Assembly (NCBI RefSeq): GCF_002834145.1
Contig: NZ_PHNT01000017.1
Span: 1 to 64,000, forward strand
DNA length: 64,000 nt
Direction: 5' to 3'
Origin: Roseovarius salinarum
GTDB lineage: Bacteria; Pseudomonadota; Alphaproteobacteria; Rhodobacterales; Rhodobacteraceae
The notes under the pieces: model-generated
Seen by the model: only the letters and a program-made list of their open reading frames with translations
Databases searched by the model: none
What the model was told of the DNA's origin: nothing
Shown: positions 1-7,508 of the stretch, piece by piece
How the letters are laid out: every line of letters starts with the position of its first letter
Position numbering within the stretch: position 1 is the first letter of the stretch
Program-made: the position numbers and the translations under genes

Positions 1-937
1 CGCCGGCCAGCGCGGCCGGCACGACGAACAGCGCCAGCGCCCAGCCCCGCGCCGCGGCGACCAGTTCGGCCTCGGGCCGGCGGGCCGCGCGCAGCAGCCG
101 GGGCGCGGCGGCCTGCACCGCGCCGTAGAGGATGATCCACGCGGCCATGAAGCTGCCCACCATGAAAAAGGCGGCACGGTCTCCCGCCCCGGTGCCGTCA
201 GACAGGACGGCATAGAAGTAGACCGGGATGCCGACGACGAACCACACGTCGCGCGCGCCGAACAGGAACACGCGCGCCGCGCTCAGCCAGTTGACGTTCG
301 CGGACTTCGAGAAGACCTCCGAGAACTTCGCGTTCTTGCGGCCCGTTGGCAGCCCCGGCGGCATCGCGGCGGCCACCGCCGCCAGGATCACCGCCAACAC
401 GGCGGCCATGCCCAGCACCGCCCATGCGAACCCCAGCGTCGCCAGCAGCGCCGCGCCCAGAAGGAAGCCCAGGCCCTTCACGGCGTTCTTGGAGCCGGTC
501 AGGACGGCGACCCAGCGGAAGAGACCGGCGTTCTCGCTTAGCGCGAGCAGCTTGACGGCGGATTTCGAGGACATCTTGGCAAGGTCCTTGGCCACGCCGC
601 TGGCGCCCTGGACCGCCATCACATAGGCCACCGAGAGGCCCACCGCCCAGCCGGCGTCGAGCTGCGCCAGCGCGACCAGCGCCGCCACCTGCAGCACCAG
701 CCCGGCATAGAGCGTCGAGGTCAGCCCGAAGCGCGCCGCGATCCAGCCCGCCGAGAGGTTGGTGACCATCCCCGCGATCTCGTAGAGCACGAAGAGGTAG
801 GCCAGCTGCACCGGGGTGAAACCCAGCGTGTGGAAATGCAGCAGCACCAGCATCCGCAGCGCGCCGTCGGTCAGCATGAAGGCCCAGTAGGCCGCCGTCA
901 CGGCGATGTAGGCGGACAATCCCGCAGGCCGCGTCAC
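1..937 (-). CDS. arsJ: ArsJ-type MFS organoarsenical efflux permease (3' end cut by window)
   Basis: The reading frame is open from a GTG at 937 to the left edge, about 312 codons, so the C-terminus is missing. The translation begins MTRPAGLSAYIAVTAAYW and shows repeated hydrophobic helices typical of an MFS carrier, with a cytoplasmic loop around residues 120-160 rich in Lys and Ser. The start overlaps the GAPDH stop as GTGA, so the two are probably translationally coupled. ArsJ is known to export 1-arseno-3-phosphoglycerate made by its partner GAPDH. The family call rests on this neighbourhood plus the MFS-like sequence. A generic MFS carrier is the alternative. Confidence 0.85.
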   Translation of the reverse strand, partial: MTRPAGLSAYIAVTAAYWAFMLTDGALRMLVLLHFHTLGFTPVQLAYLFVLYEIAGMVTNLSAGWIAARFGLTSTLYAGLVLQVAALVALAQLDAGWAVGLSVAYVMAVQGASGVAKDLAKMSSKSAVKLLALSENAGLFRWVAVLTGSKNAVKGLGFLLGAALLATLGFAWAVLGMAAVLAVILAAVAAAMPPGLPTGRKNAKFSEVFSKSANVNWLSAARVFLFGARDVWFVVGIPVYFYAVLSDGTGAGDRAAFFMVGSFMAAWIILYGAVQAAAPRLLRAARRPEAELVAAARGWALALFVVPAALAG

Positions 938-1932
938 AGCGTGCTCCCGACCATCAGCGCCACGTCGACGAGCCTGTGGGCATAGCCCACCTCGTTGTCG
1001 TACCAGGCGTAAACCTTCACCTGCGTGCCGTTCACCACCATGGTCGAGGGCGCGTCCACGATGCCCGAGCGGGTGTCGCCCTCGTAATCGGCGCTGACGA
1101 GGGGGCGGTCCTCGTAGCCCAGGATGCCGGCCAACTGACCCCCGGCGGCCGCCGCGAACAGCGCGTTGACCTCGTCCGCAGTGGTTTCACGTTCGACCTC
1201 GAACACGCAATCGGTCAGAGAGGCATTGAGCAGCGGCACACGTACCGCGTGGCCGTTCAGCCGGCCCTCGAGTTCCGGGTAGATCAGCGTGATCGCCGTG
1301 GCGCTGCCCGTGCTCGTCGGGATCAGGCTGTTGAGCGCCGAGCGCGCGCGGCGCAGATCCTTGGCGGGGCGGTCCACGATCGTCTGCGTGTTGGTCACGT
1401 CGTGGATCGTGGTCATGCTGCCGTGGCGGATGCCGAGGCCCTCGTGCAGGACCTTGACCACCGGGGCCAGGCAATTGGTCGTGCAACTCGCCGCGGTGAC
1501 GATGTCATGCGATTCGGGGTCGTAGGTGCCGTGATTGACACCGTAGACGATATTGGCCGTCGGCCCGTCCTTGACCGGTGCCGAGACGACGACCTTCCTG
1601 ACGCCGGCCGCGAAATAAGGGGCGAGCGCGGCCCGGGACTTGAAGACGCCCGTGCAGTCGATCACAACGTCGATGCCGTGCAGCGGCAGCCCCGACAGGT
1701 CGTGCGCCCCGACGAAGGGCAACCGGGTGCCGTCGATCGTGACGCTGTCCTTGTCATGGGCAAAGGCTGCGTCCCAGCGCCCGTGCACGGTATCGAATTC
1801 CAGAAGATGCGCATGCATCTCCGGGTCGCCCACCGCGTCGTTGATCCAGGCGACATCGGCACCGCGGTCAAGCAGCGGGCGCAGGGCCAGCTTGCCCACG
1901 CGCCCCAGCCCGTTCAGGGCATATGTGGTCAT
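934..1932 (-). CDS. gap: Arsenic-operon glyceraldehyde-3-phosphate dehydrogenase
   Basis: A 332-residue GAPDH with an N-terminal Rossmann start (NGLGRVGKLALR) and the catalytic motif SCTTNCLAP, nucleophile Cys150. In ArsJ pathways this enzyme is known to use arsenate instead of phosphate, making unstable 1-arseno-3-phosphoglycerate for export. It starts inside the stop of the ArsR-ArsC gene (ATGA) and its stop overlaps the arsJ start (GTGA), so it sits in the middle of a coupled three-gene operon. That position argues against it being the glycolytic copy, which should lie elsewhere in the genome. Confidence 0.93.
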   Translation of the reverse strand: MTTYALNGLGRVGKLALRPLLDRGADVAWINDAVGDPEMHAHLLEFDTVHGRWDAAFAHDKDSVTIDGTRLPFVGAHDLSGLPLHGIDVVIDCTGVFKSRAALAPYFAAGVRKVVVSAPVKDGPTANIVYGVNHGTYDPESHDIVTAASCTTNCLAPVVKVLHEGLGIRHGSMTTIHDVTNTQTIVDRPAKDLRRARSALNSLIPTSTGSATAITLIYPELEGRLNGHAVRVPLLNASLTDCVFEVERETTADEVNALFAAAAGGQLAGILGYEDRPLVSADYEGDTRSGIVDAPSTMVVNGTQVKVYAWYDNEVGYAHRLVDVALMVGSTL

Positions 1933-2774
1933 GACTGCACCTCGCCGTCATGCGTCGCGATATCGTCGACGGCGGCCTGAAGGGCCACGCGGTCAAGCGT
2001 CCCGAGCGGCAATGCCGCGAAGGCCCGCATCCGGTTCTTCAGCATGCCGTAGGCCTGCTGGAAGGCGAGGCTCTTCTCGGCGTCGCTGCCCGTGGCCTTG
2101 ACCGGATCGGGCACGCCCCAGTGCGCGGTGATCGGCTGCCCCGGCCAGGGCGGGCATTCCTCGTTCGCGGCGCGATCACAGACCGTGAAGACGAAATCCA
2201 TCGCCGGCGCATCCGGCCCCTGGAACTCGGCCACGGTCTTGGCGCGCAGCGGTGCGGTGTCGTGGCCTTTCTGTTCGAGCACCTCGAGCGCGAAGGGGTT
2301 GAGCTGCGAATAGGGCCGGGTGCCGGCGGAATGCACGACGAACCGGTCGCCGGCCATGTCGCGCAGCAGCGATTCGGCAAAGATCGAGCGGGCGGAGTTG
2401 CCCACGCAGATGAAAAGGACGTTGTAGCGGCGGTCGGGCATCTCGGGATCTCCGGCAAGGGTCGACAGGTCGAGGGGCGGGCAAAGGTCCGGGCGGGCCC
2501 GGCAGCAATCGGCGGCAAGGAAACGCAGGAGGTCGCGGACGGCCGGCATCTCGATCCGGTAGCGCAGCGAGGTGCCGACGCGCCGCTGCGCGATGAGACC
2601 GGCTTCGGTGAGGGCGGAAAGATAGACGGATGTCGTGGATGGCTTGAGCACCAGCGCGCGGCCGATCTCGCCGGCCGCCACCTCGTCCGGGTAGCGGCGC
2701 ATCAGAAGCCGGAACACGGCCATACGCTGCGGGTGGGCGAGCGTGGCGAGTTGTGTCAGCGATTCCCTTTCCAT
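1929..2774 (-). CDS. ArsR repressor - ArsC arsenate reductase fusion
   Basis: A 281-residue two-domain protein. Residues 1-100 form an ArsR-type winged helix with recognition region KPSTTSVYLSALTEAGL, ending in a cysteine group C90, C91, C98, suited to As(III) sensing as in ArsR proteins with C-terminal Cys trios. Residues 117-281 form a low-molecular-weight-phosphatase-fold arsenate reductase with P-loop ICVGNSARS (C123), a Cys pair C199/C207 and HWGVPDP near residue 220. It is first in the ars operon. An in-frame TGA lies two codons before the ATG, so no earlier start exists, and no Shine-Dalgarno is visible. The transcript may be leaderless. Confidence 0.9.
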   Translation of the reverse strand: MERESLTQLATLAHPQRMAVFRLLMRRYPDEVAAGEIGRALVLKPSTTSVYLSALTEAGLIAQRRVGTSLRYRIEMPAVRDLLRFLAADCCRARPDLCPPLDLSTLAGDPEMPDRRYNVLFICVGNSARSIFAESLLRDMAGDRFVVHSAGTRPYSQLNPFALEVLEQKGHDTAPLRAKTVAEFQGPDAPAMDFVFTVCDRAANEECPPWPGQPITAHWGVPDPVKATGSDAEKSLAFQQAYGMLKNRMRAFAALPLGTLDRVALQAAVDDIATHDGEVQS

Positions 2775-2796
2775 ATTTCATGAATATATGAAATAT
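2773..2796. promoter_or_regulatory. Palindromic operator over the ars operon start
   Basis: A perfect 9-base inverted repeat, ATATTTCAT and ATGAAATAT, separated by six bases (GAATAT). It overlaps the ATG of the ArsR-ArsC gene. The AT-rich block stands out in GC-rich DNA. ArsR-family regulators bind such imperfect or perfect palindromes, so autoregulation is inferred. Confidence 0.75.
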
Positions 2797-2892
2797 TACG
2801 GCGATCAAGCCCTCCCGGCATGCGAAAGCACGGTTTCCATCACGGCGCCTTTCCGAAGCGGAGCGCGCAGGGCGCGCGCATGATGTCTCGTC

Positions 2893-2952
2893 CGCGGCCT
2901 TCGGCCGCGTCCTCGGGGTGCCTCCGGCGGGAGTATTTCCGCCAAGGTGAAG
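2893..2952 (+). repeat. Dispersed GAGTATTT-loop repeat, copy A
   Basis: Contains a stem with TTC loop (CGCGGCC TTC GGCCGCG), then GGCGG-GAGTATTT-CCGCC followed by AAGGTGAAG. The loop is identical to the other three copies in this window while the stem differs but still pairs. It lies just past the 3' end of the minus-strand cyclo-ligase gene, so it could act as a terminator or 3' processing element. Confidence 0.7.
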
Positions 2953-2960
2953 CGGGGGGA

Positions 2961-3527
2961 TCAGTGCGCGCCGAAGCGCAGCACCTCGCGTTCGGTGACG
3001 ATCATGTCGAGGGGCTGATCGGTGGGTTCCAGCGGCAGGGTCTCGGCCTCCTGCGCGGCGTAGGCAAAGCCGATGGCGCGCGTCGGGCGGCGCGCCCGGA
3101 GCTTTTCGAGCGTGCGGTCGTAGAACCCGCCGCCGTAGCCCAGCCGCCCGCCTTGCCGGTCGAAGGCCACAAGGGGCACGATCAGGACCTCGGGTTCGAG
3201 GAAGTCGTCCACCTGCGGCACCATGGCGCCGAACGGGCCTTCGCGAAGCGGGCAGCCGGGCCACCAGCGCAAGAACTTCAGCGGCAGCCCCTTGCCCTGG
3301 ATCACCGGGACGCCCACGGGACCGTGCGCCGCGGCCTGCGCCATCGCGGGGCGCGGATCGATTTCCGTGCGGATCGCCATGTAGCCCGACAGCGGCACGC
3401 CGCGGTGGTCGGCGAGCACCTCGCACAGCAGCCGGGCCTCGTCCGGCCCGGCGGCGTCGTGGGCGGTCTTTCGGCGCGCGAAGGCGGCCCTGCGCGCTTC
3501 GGCCTTGATGGTCTTGAGGTCGGTCAT
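2961..3527 (-). CDS. 5-formyltetrahydrofolate cyclo-ligase
   Basis: A 188-residue protein of the usual length for this cytosolic folate enzyme, which converts 5-formyl-THF to 5,10-methenyl-THF using ATP. The C-terminal family motif RLGYGGGFYDRTLEKL is present near residue 130, and a basic N-terminus KAEARRAAFARRK matches the family's first helix. Its ATG overlaps the stop of the upstream mgtE gene (ATGA), so the two are co-transcribed. In bacteria this gene often carries the names ygfA or fthC. Confidence 0.92.
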   Translation of the reverse strand: MTDLKTIKAEARRAAFARRKTAHDAAGPDEARLLCEVLADHRGVPLSGYMAIRTEIDPRPAMAQAAAHGPVGVPVIQGKGLPLKFLRWWPGCPLREGPFGAMVPQVDDFLEPEVLIVPLVAFDRQGGRLGYGGGFYDRTLEKLRARRPTRAIGFAYAAQEAETLPLEPTDQPLDMIVTEREVLRFGAH

Positions 3528-4915
3528 GTCAGGATCACCGCGGCGAGTCCGAGAAAGGCGAAGAAGCCGACAACATCCGTCACCGTGGTGACGAACGTCC
3601 CCGAGGCGAGCGCGGGGTCGATGCCGACACGGTCAAGGATCACGGGGATGACCGTGCCCGCGAGCCCGGCAACGACAAGGTTTATCACCATGGCGGCGGC
3701 GATGACGTACCCCAGTTGCGGCCCGCCGAACCACAGCACCCCGACGCCGCCCATGACCACGGCGAAGGCCAGCCCGTTGAGCAGGCCCACCAGGCATTCG
3801 CGGCGGATCACGCGCCAGACGTTGCTGCCGGTCAGGTCCCGGGTGGCGATGGCGCGCACCGCCACCGTCAGGCTTTGCGTGCCGGCATTGCCGCCCATCG
3901 AGGCCACGATGGGCATCAGCACCGCCAGCGCCACGAACTGCGCGATCGTGGCCTCGAACTGCGCGATCACCACCGAGGCAAGGATCGCCGTCGCCAGGTT
4001 GACGGCCAGCCACGGGAAACGCCGCCGCGTGGTATCGATCACGCGGTCGGTCAGCCGGCCCTCGCCCACGCCGGCCAGGCGCAGGATGTCCTCTTCGTGC
4101 TCCTGGTCGAGGACGGCCATGGCATCGTCGATTGTGATGACGCCGACGAGGCGCTCGTTCTCGTCCACCACCGGCGCGGAGATCAGGTGATACTGGTTGA
4201 AGGCATAGGCGACATCGGCCTCGTCGCGGGTGACGGGGATGACGTGGAAAACCTCCTCGACCAGGTCCTTGAGCAGCACCTCGCGGCGCGAGCCCATGAT
4301 CTTGCCCAGCGTCACGTTGCCCACGGGCCGCAACCGCGGGTCCACGAGGATGACGTGGTAGAACTGGTCGGGCAGGTCGTCGCGGTCGCGCAGAAAGTCG
4401 ATCGCCTCGCCCACGTTCCAGTGCTCGGGCGCCATCACGACCTCGCGCTGCATGAGGCGACCGGCGGAATACTCCGGGTAGGTCAGCGATTTCTGGACCG
4501 CCGCGCGATCGCTGTCCTCGAGTGCACCGAGAATCGTTTCCTGTTGGCGGTCCTCGAGGTCCTCCACGAGGTCGACCACGTCGTCGGATTCCAGATCGCG
4601 CACGGCATCGGCCAGGACCTCGTCGGGCAGCAGCGCGATCACTTCCTCGCGCAGCGACTCGTCGAGCTCCGAAAGGACGTCACCGTTGAAATCCGGCCCG
4701 TACAGCTCGAGCAGGCGGCGCCGGTCGAAGGCGTTGACCTGCTCGAGCAGGTCGGCGATGTCGGCGGCGTGCATCGACGCCATCTCGTCGAGCAGCCGGT
4801 CGCGGTCGCCGGTGTCGACGGCGTACATGATCGCGGCAACGGACCTGGGATCGAGCTCGTAGGCGTCGTCGCCGCGCTCGGTGTCGGCCTCGGCCTGGTC
4901 GTCCTGATCGGTCAT
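3524..4915 (-). CDS. mgtE: MgtE-type magnesium transporter
   Basis: A 463-residue protein with the full MgtE layout. An acidic N-terminal helical domain (to about residue 160) precedes a CBS pair (about 165-285), which senses cytosolic Mg2+, and then five membrane helices (about 305-463). The segment PIVASMGGNAGTQSLTV matches the conserved pore-helix motif of the family. It mediates Mg2+ (and possibly Co2+) uptake in the inner membrane. The stop overlaps the start of the cyclo-ligase gene. No leader element such as an M-box was recognised in the short upstream gap. Confidence 0.93.
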   Translation of the reverse strand: MTDQDDQAEADTERGDDAYELDPRSVAAIMYAVDTGDRDRLLDEMASMHAADIADLLEQVNAFDRRRLLELYGPDFNGDVLSELDESLREEVIALLPDEVLADAVRDLESDDVVDLVEDLEDRQQETILGALEDSDRAAVQKSLTYPEYSAGRLMQREVVMAPEHWNVGEAIDFLRDRDDLPDQFYHVILVDPRLRPVGNVTLGKIMGSRREVLLKDLVEEVFHVIPVTRDEADVAYAFNQYHLISAPVVDENERLVGVITIDDAMAVLDQEHEEDILRLAGVGEGRLTDRVIDTTRRRFPWLAVNLATAILASVVIAQFEATIAQFVALAVLMPIVASMGGNAGTQSLTVAVRAIATRDLTGSNVWRVIRRECLVGLLNGLAFAVVMGGVGVLWFGGPQLGYVIAAAMVINLVVAGLAGTVIPVILDRVGIDPALASGTFVTTVTDVVGFFAFLGLAAVILT

Positions 4916-4997
4916 CTGCGCCCCCTTCGTCCGCGGCCCGGCCTAGGATTAGTGAAGCGGCCCGACGAAGACAATCGCCCCGCGCCGCGCAGGCGTT

Positions 4998-5453
4998 TCA
5001 GCAGCCGGGCCGGCCCAGAACCATCACCCATGTGCTGTCCGGCCCCAGCACCAGCCCGTAGCCGGTGACGCGGCGGTTGAGCAGGTTGCGTCGGTGCGGG
5101 CGGGACTTCATCCAGCCCGCCAGCACCGCCGACAGGCTGCCCCGGCCCCTCGCAAGGTTCTCGGCCACCACGCAGAAGCCGTAGCCCTGCCGGCGCACGC
5201 GGTCGCCCACCCCAGCCCCGTCCGAACCGGCGTGTCCGAAGAACCCGCGGGCGGCCATGTCGCGGGCATGCGCCACCGCGGCCGCGGCCAGCCTGTCATC
5301 CACCCGCAACGCGCCGCGCCCGTGCTGCGCGCGGATCGCGTTGATCGAGGCCCGGGCCGAGACCCCGAGGTCGGTCACGGCCTGGGCGCCCGCGGGCGCG
5401 GCGACGGCAAGCGCCACCATCAGAAGCAGGATCACGCGGGCACTTCGGCGCAT
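4998..5453 (-). CDS. Secreted CAP-domain (SCP-like) protein
   Basis: A 151-residue protein with an N-terminal signal peptide (RVILLLMVALAVAAPAGAQA) and a single CAP domain from about residue 30. Visible CAP features are LAAAAVAHARDMAARGFFGH, the following AENLARG and a GW near the PHRRNLLN segment. Bacterial CAP proteins are exported and their functions are mostly unknown. It is flanked by mgtE and a decayed gene, so context gives no further clue. Confidence 0.85.
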   Translation of the reverse strand: MRRSARVILLLMVALAVAAPAGAQAVTDLGVSARASINAIRAQHGRGALRVDDRLAAAAVAHARDMAARGFFGHAGSDGAGVGDRVRRQGYGFCVVAENLARGRGSLSAVLAGWMKSRPHRRNLLNRRVTGYGLVLGPDSTWVMVLGRPGC

Positions 5454-5490
5454 GGCGACCTCTGGTTGCTGTTGAAAACGTGCCCCGAGT

Positions 5491-5859
5491 CTACCCCTGG
5501 GCCGGCCGCCGTGCCAGCGCGTTGTGCCAAGTCAACAGCGCCGGCAGACCACGGGTGGCCGGACGGCCATCCTTCACCGCGGCACGGCCTTCGACGAACA
5601 GGTCGCGGACCCGCAAGCGCGAACGTGACGGGATCCCGGGTGCCGGCGCTTTCCGGGCCGGAGATGTCGCGGGCCAGGATATCGGCCCGGGCACCCGGCG
5701 CGATGCGCCCGAAATCGGGGCGGCCGGGGACATCGGCGCCACCGCGCCTGGCGATCTTCAGCGTGGCACGCGGGCGTCCCGCATTGCCCCGACCCGCGCG
5801 ATGACACCGTCGCGGATCAGGATGTCGGCGCCGTCCAGTGGGCTGCGGGCATCGTCCAT
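5491..5859 (-). pseudogene. Remnant of an 8-oxoguanine-deaminase-like amidohydrolase
   Basis: Read on the minus strand, 5859 down to 5758 gives MDDARSPLDGADILIRDGVI, the N-terminal beta-sandwich start of cytosine-deaminase/AtzB-class amidohydrolases, then a stop. A second piece gives GRIAPGARADILARDISGP and DPVTFALAG, and after a frame change RVRDLFVEGRAAVKDGRPAT and PALLTWHNALARR to a TAG at 5491. Both ends of the family are recognisable, but the roughly 300-residue metal-binding barrel between them is gone and there is at least one frameshift. It is clearly nonfunctional. The exact substrate class of the ancestor is inferred from the C-terminal motif. Confidence 0.8.
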
Positions 5860-5943
5860 CGTCGGGACGTGGTCGGCGCGCGACGGAAAAGGGGCGAAGA
5901 GCCGCGCGCGTTCGTCACCCTTGGCCCGACCGCCCGAGGCCGA

Positions 5944-6750
5944 TCAATCCACCGCTGCCGGCTGATCGAAGTGCGCGAGACGTTCGAGGGCCTCTTCGTG
6001 CTGCCGGCGGCCGGCGGCGGCGATCACCCGTCCGCCGTTGTGCGCCGGCCCGCCCCGCCAGTCGCTCACGATACCGCCCGCGGCGGTGATGACCGCCTGT
6101 GGCGCCTGGATGTCGTAGGCGTTGAGCCCGGCCTCGATCACGAGGTCGACGTGCCCGGCGGCCAGCATCGCGTAGGCATAGCAGTCCATGCCGTAGCGCG
6201 TCAGCCGCGCGGCGCGGGCCACCCGGGCGAAGGCTGCCGTTTCGGCCGGGTCACCCACGTCGGGCGAGGTGGTGAAAAGGATCGACTCCGCCAGCGGCCG
6301 GTCGCCCCGGACGCCGAGCGCGCGCCGGCCCATCGGCCCCTCCATCCGCGCCCGGCCCAGGCCGCCCTCGAACCGCTCGCCGATATAGGGCTGGTCGATG
6401 AGCCCGTAGAGCGGCCCTGAATCGTCCGAGAGCGCGATCAGCACCCCCCACGTCGGCGTGCCTGACAGGAAACCGCGGGTGCCGTCCACCGGATCGAGCA
6501 CCCAGGTCAGCCCCGACTCGCCCGGCACGGCGCCGAATTCCTCGCCCATGATCCCGTCGCGCGGGCGGCGTTCCGCCAGCACCGCGCGCATCGCGCGCTC
6601 GCCTGCGCGGTCGCCTTCCGTCACCGGGTCGAACCCCCCGGCGTCCTTGTTGTCGGCATGAAGGCCGTCCGACCTGAAATACGGAAGGATCGCGGTACGC
6701 GCGGCATCGGCCATCGCGTGGGCCGTGGCCGGAATGTCTGGGTCGGTCAT
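5944..6750 (-). CDS. Inositol-monophosphatase-family phosphatase, HisN-like
   Basis: A 268-residue protein with the family's metal sites: GEEFG (about residue 65), the DPVDGTRGF motif and the final YDIQAPQAVITAAGG where classical members have WD. The start is the ATG at 6750 (MTDPDIPATA), since the upstream frame is low-complexity read-through. Members dephosphorylate inositol phosphate, histidinol phosphate or PAP. The YD variant is seen in HisN-type histidinol phosphatases, so that role is likeliest. No other his gene is near. Confidence 0.85.
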   Translation of the reverse strand: MTDPDIPATAHAMADAARTAILPYFRSDGLHADNKDAGGFDPVTEGDRAGERAMRAVLAERRPRDGIMGEEFGAVPGESGLTWVLDPVDGTRGFLSGTPTWGVLIALSDDSGPLYGLIDQPYIGERFEGGLGRARMEGPMGRRALGVRGDRPLAESILFTTSPDVGDPAETAAFARVARAARLTRYGMDCYAYAMLAAGHVDLVIEAGLNAYDIQAPQAVITAAGGIVSDWRGGPAHNGGRVIAAAGRRQHEEALERLAHFDQPAAVD

Positions 6751-6806
6751 GCGCCTGCCGCTCCGGGTCTTGGGGGTGGCAGGCCCGCCACCGCCGGGTC
6801 GCCGCG

Positions 6807-7178
6807 TCAGGCGACGTCGCTGAGAACGCGGGCGAGATCGAACAGGCGGCGTCGCTGGTTCTCGGGAATGGCGTAGTATGAGCGCACGAGTTCCAGCGCC
6901 TCCTTGTTGGCCAGAAGATCGGACGGCATGGAGTAGTCCGCGCGCGCCTTGCCGCCGCTGCCGTCGAGCCCTTCGAAGAAGAAGGCAACGTCGACACCCA
7001 GCGCGTCGGCGATATCCCAAAGCCGCGAGGCGCTGACGCGGTTCGCGCCGGTCTCGTATTTCTGGATCTGCTGGAACTTGATGCCGACGCTTTGTGCCAG
7101 CTGCTGCTGCGTCATCCCCGTGAGCCACCGGCGGTGGCGAATGCGTTTACCGACATGCACGTCGACCGGATGCGTCAT
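6807..7178 (-). CDS. XRE-family (Cro/CI-type) transcriptional regulator
   Basis: A 123-residue protein with a helix-turn-helix at about residues 10-65 (TGMTQQQLAQSVGIKFQQIQ, then KYETGANRVSA) and a C-terminal helical tail. The ATG at 7178 is chosen because AAGGAG lies seven bases before it. The longer frame adds a Pro/Arg-rich stretch unlike the family. Proteins of this size and sequence are common in Rhodobacterales and act as cytosolic repressors. Targets are not evident here. Confidence 0.88.
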   Translation of the reverse strand: MTHPVDVHVGKRIRHRRWLTGMTQQQLAQSVGIKFQQIQKYETGANRVSASRLWDIADALGVDVAFFFEGLDGSGGKARADYSMPSDLLANKEALELVRSYYAIPENQRRRLFDLARVLSDVA

Positions 7179-7508
7179 AACCAACTCCTTCGTAATCATC
7201 ACCCACGAGGGCAAGCCCCGGGCCGGGCGTTTCGCCAAACCCCCACGCACCCGCCGCGCGCGACGCCTGGACGCTTATCGGTGCAACCACCCTGTAATGC
7301 GCGGCACATTATCCAGACAAGATTCCCAAATCAACCTATAACACACCACGCATGAGAGACCTATACGAAATGGATGCAATCTGCACGGGCACCTATGCTT
7401 CCGGATAGGTCGCGTTCGGGCCGCGTTTGACTCGCGCGGGAGGATCGGTCAAATCGCGGTGGCCGTCGCGGCCGGACACCGCAGCAGGACGAGGGGCAGG
7501 GCTTCAAG
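7179..7508. other. Divergent intergenic region, XRE gene / quinone oxidoreductase gene
   Basis: About 330 bases without a convincing gene. The middle (about 7300-7375) is AT-richer than the flanks, as expected for a divergent promoter region. A candidate sigma-70 promoter facing the XRE gene is listed separately. No RNA gene, repeat or strong terminator was seen. Confidence 0.6.
7306..7334 (-). promoter_or_regulatory. Candidate sigma-70 promoter of the XRE regulator
   Basis: On the minus strand TTGATT (7334-7329) and TAATGT (7311-7306) are separated by 17 bases. This would give a leader of about 120 bases before the ATG at 7178. It is based on consensus match only. Confidence 0.4.

Noticed and set aside
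2820..2960. A small coding gene between ars and the cyclo-ligase gene
   Set aside because: The short frames here have no ribosome site, and the stretch is explained by the GAGTATTT repeat and its hairpins.
5944..7128. A 394-residue start for the HisN-like gene
   Set aside because: The extra 126 residues are Arg-rich and overlap the XRE gene in another frame. The family begins at MTDPDIPATA.
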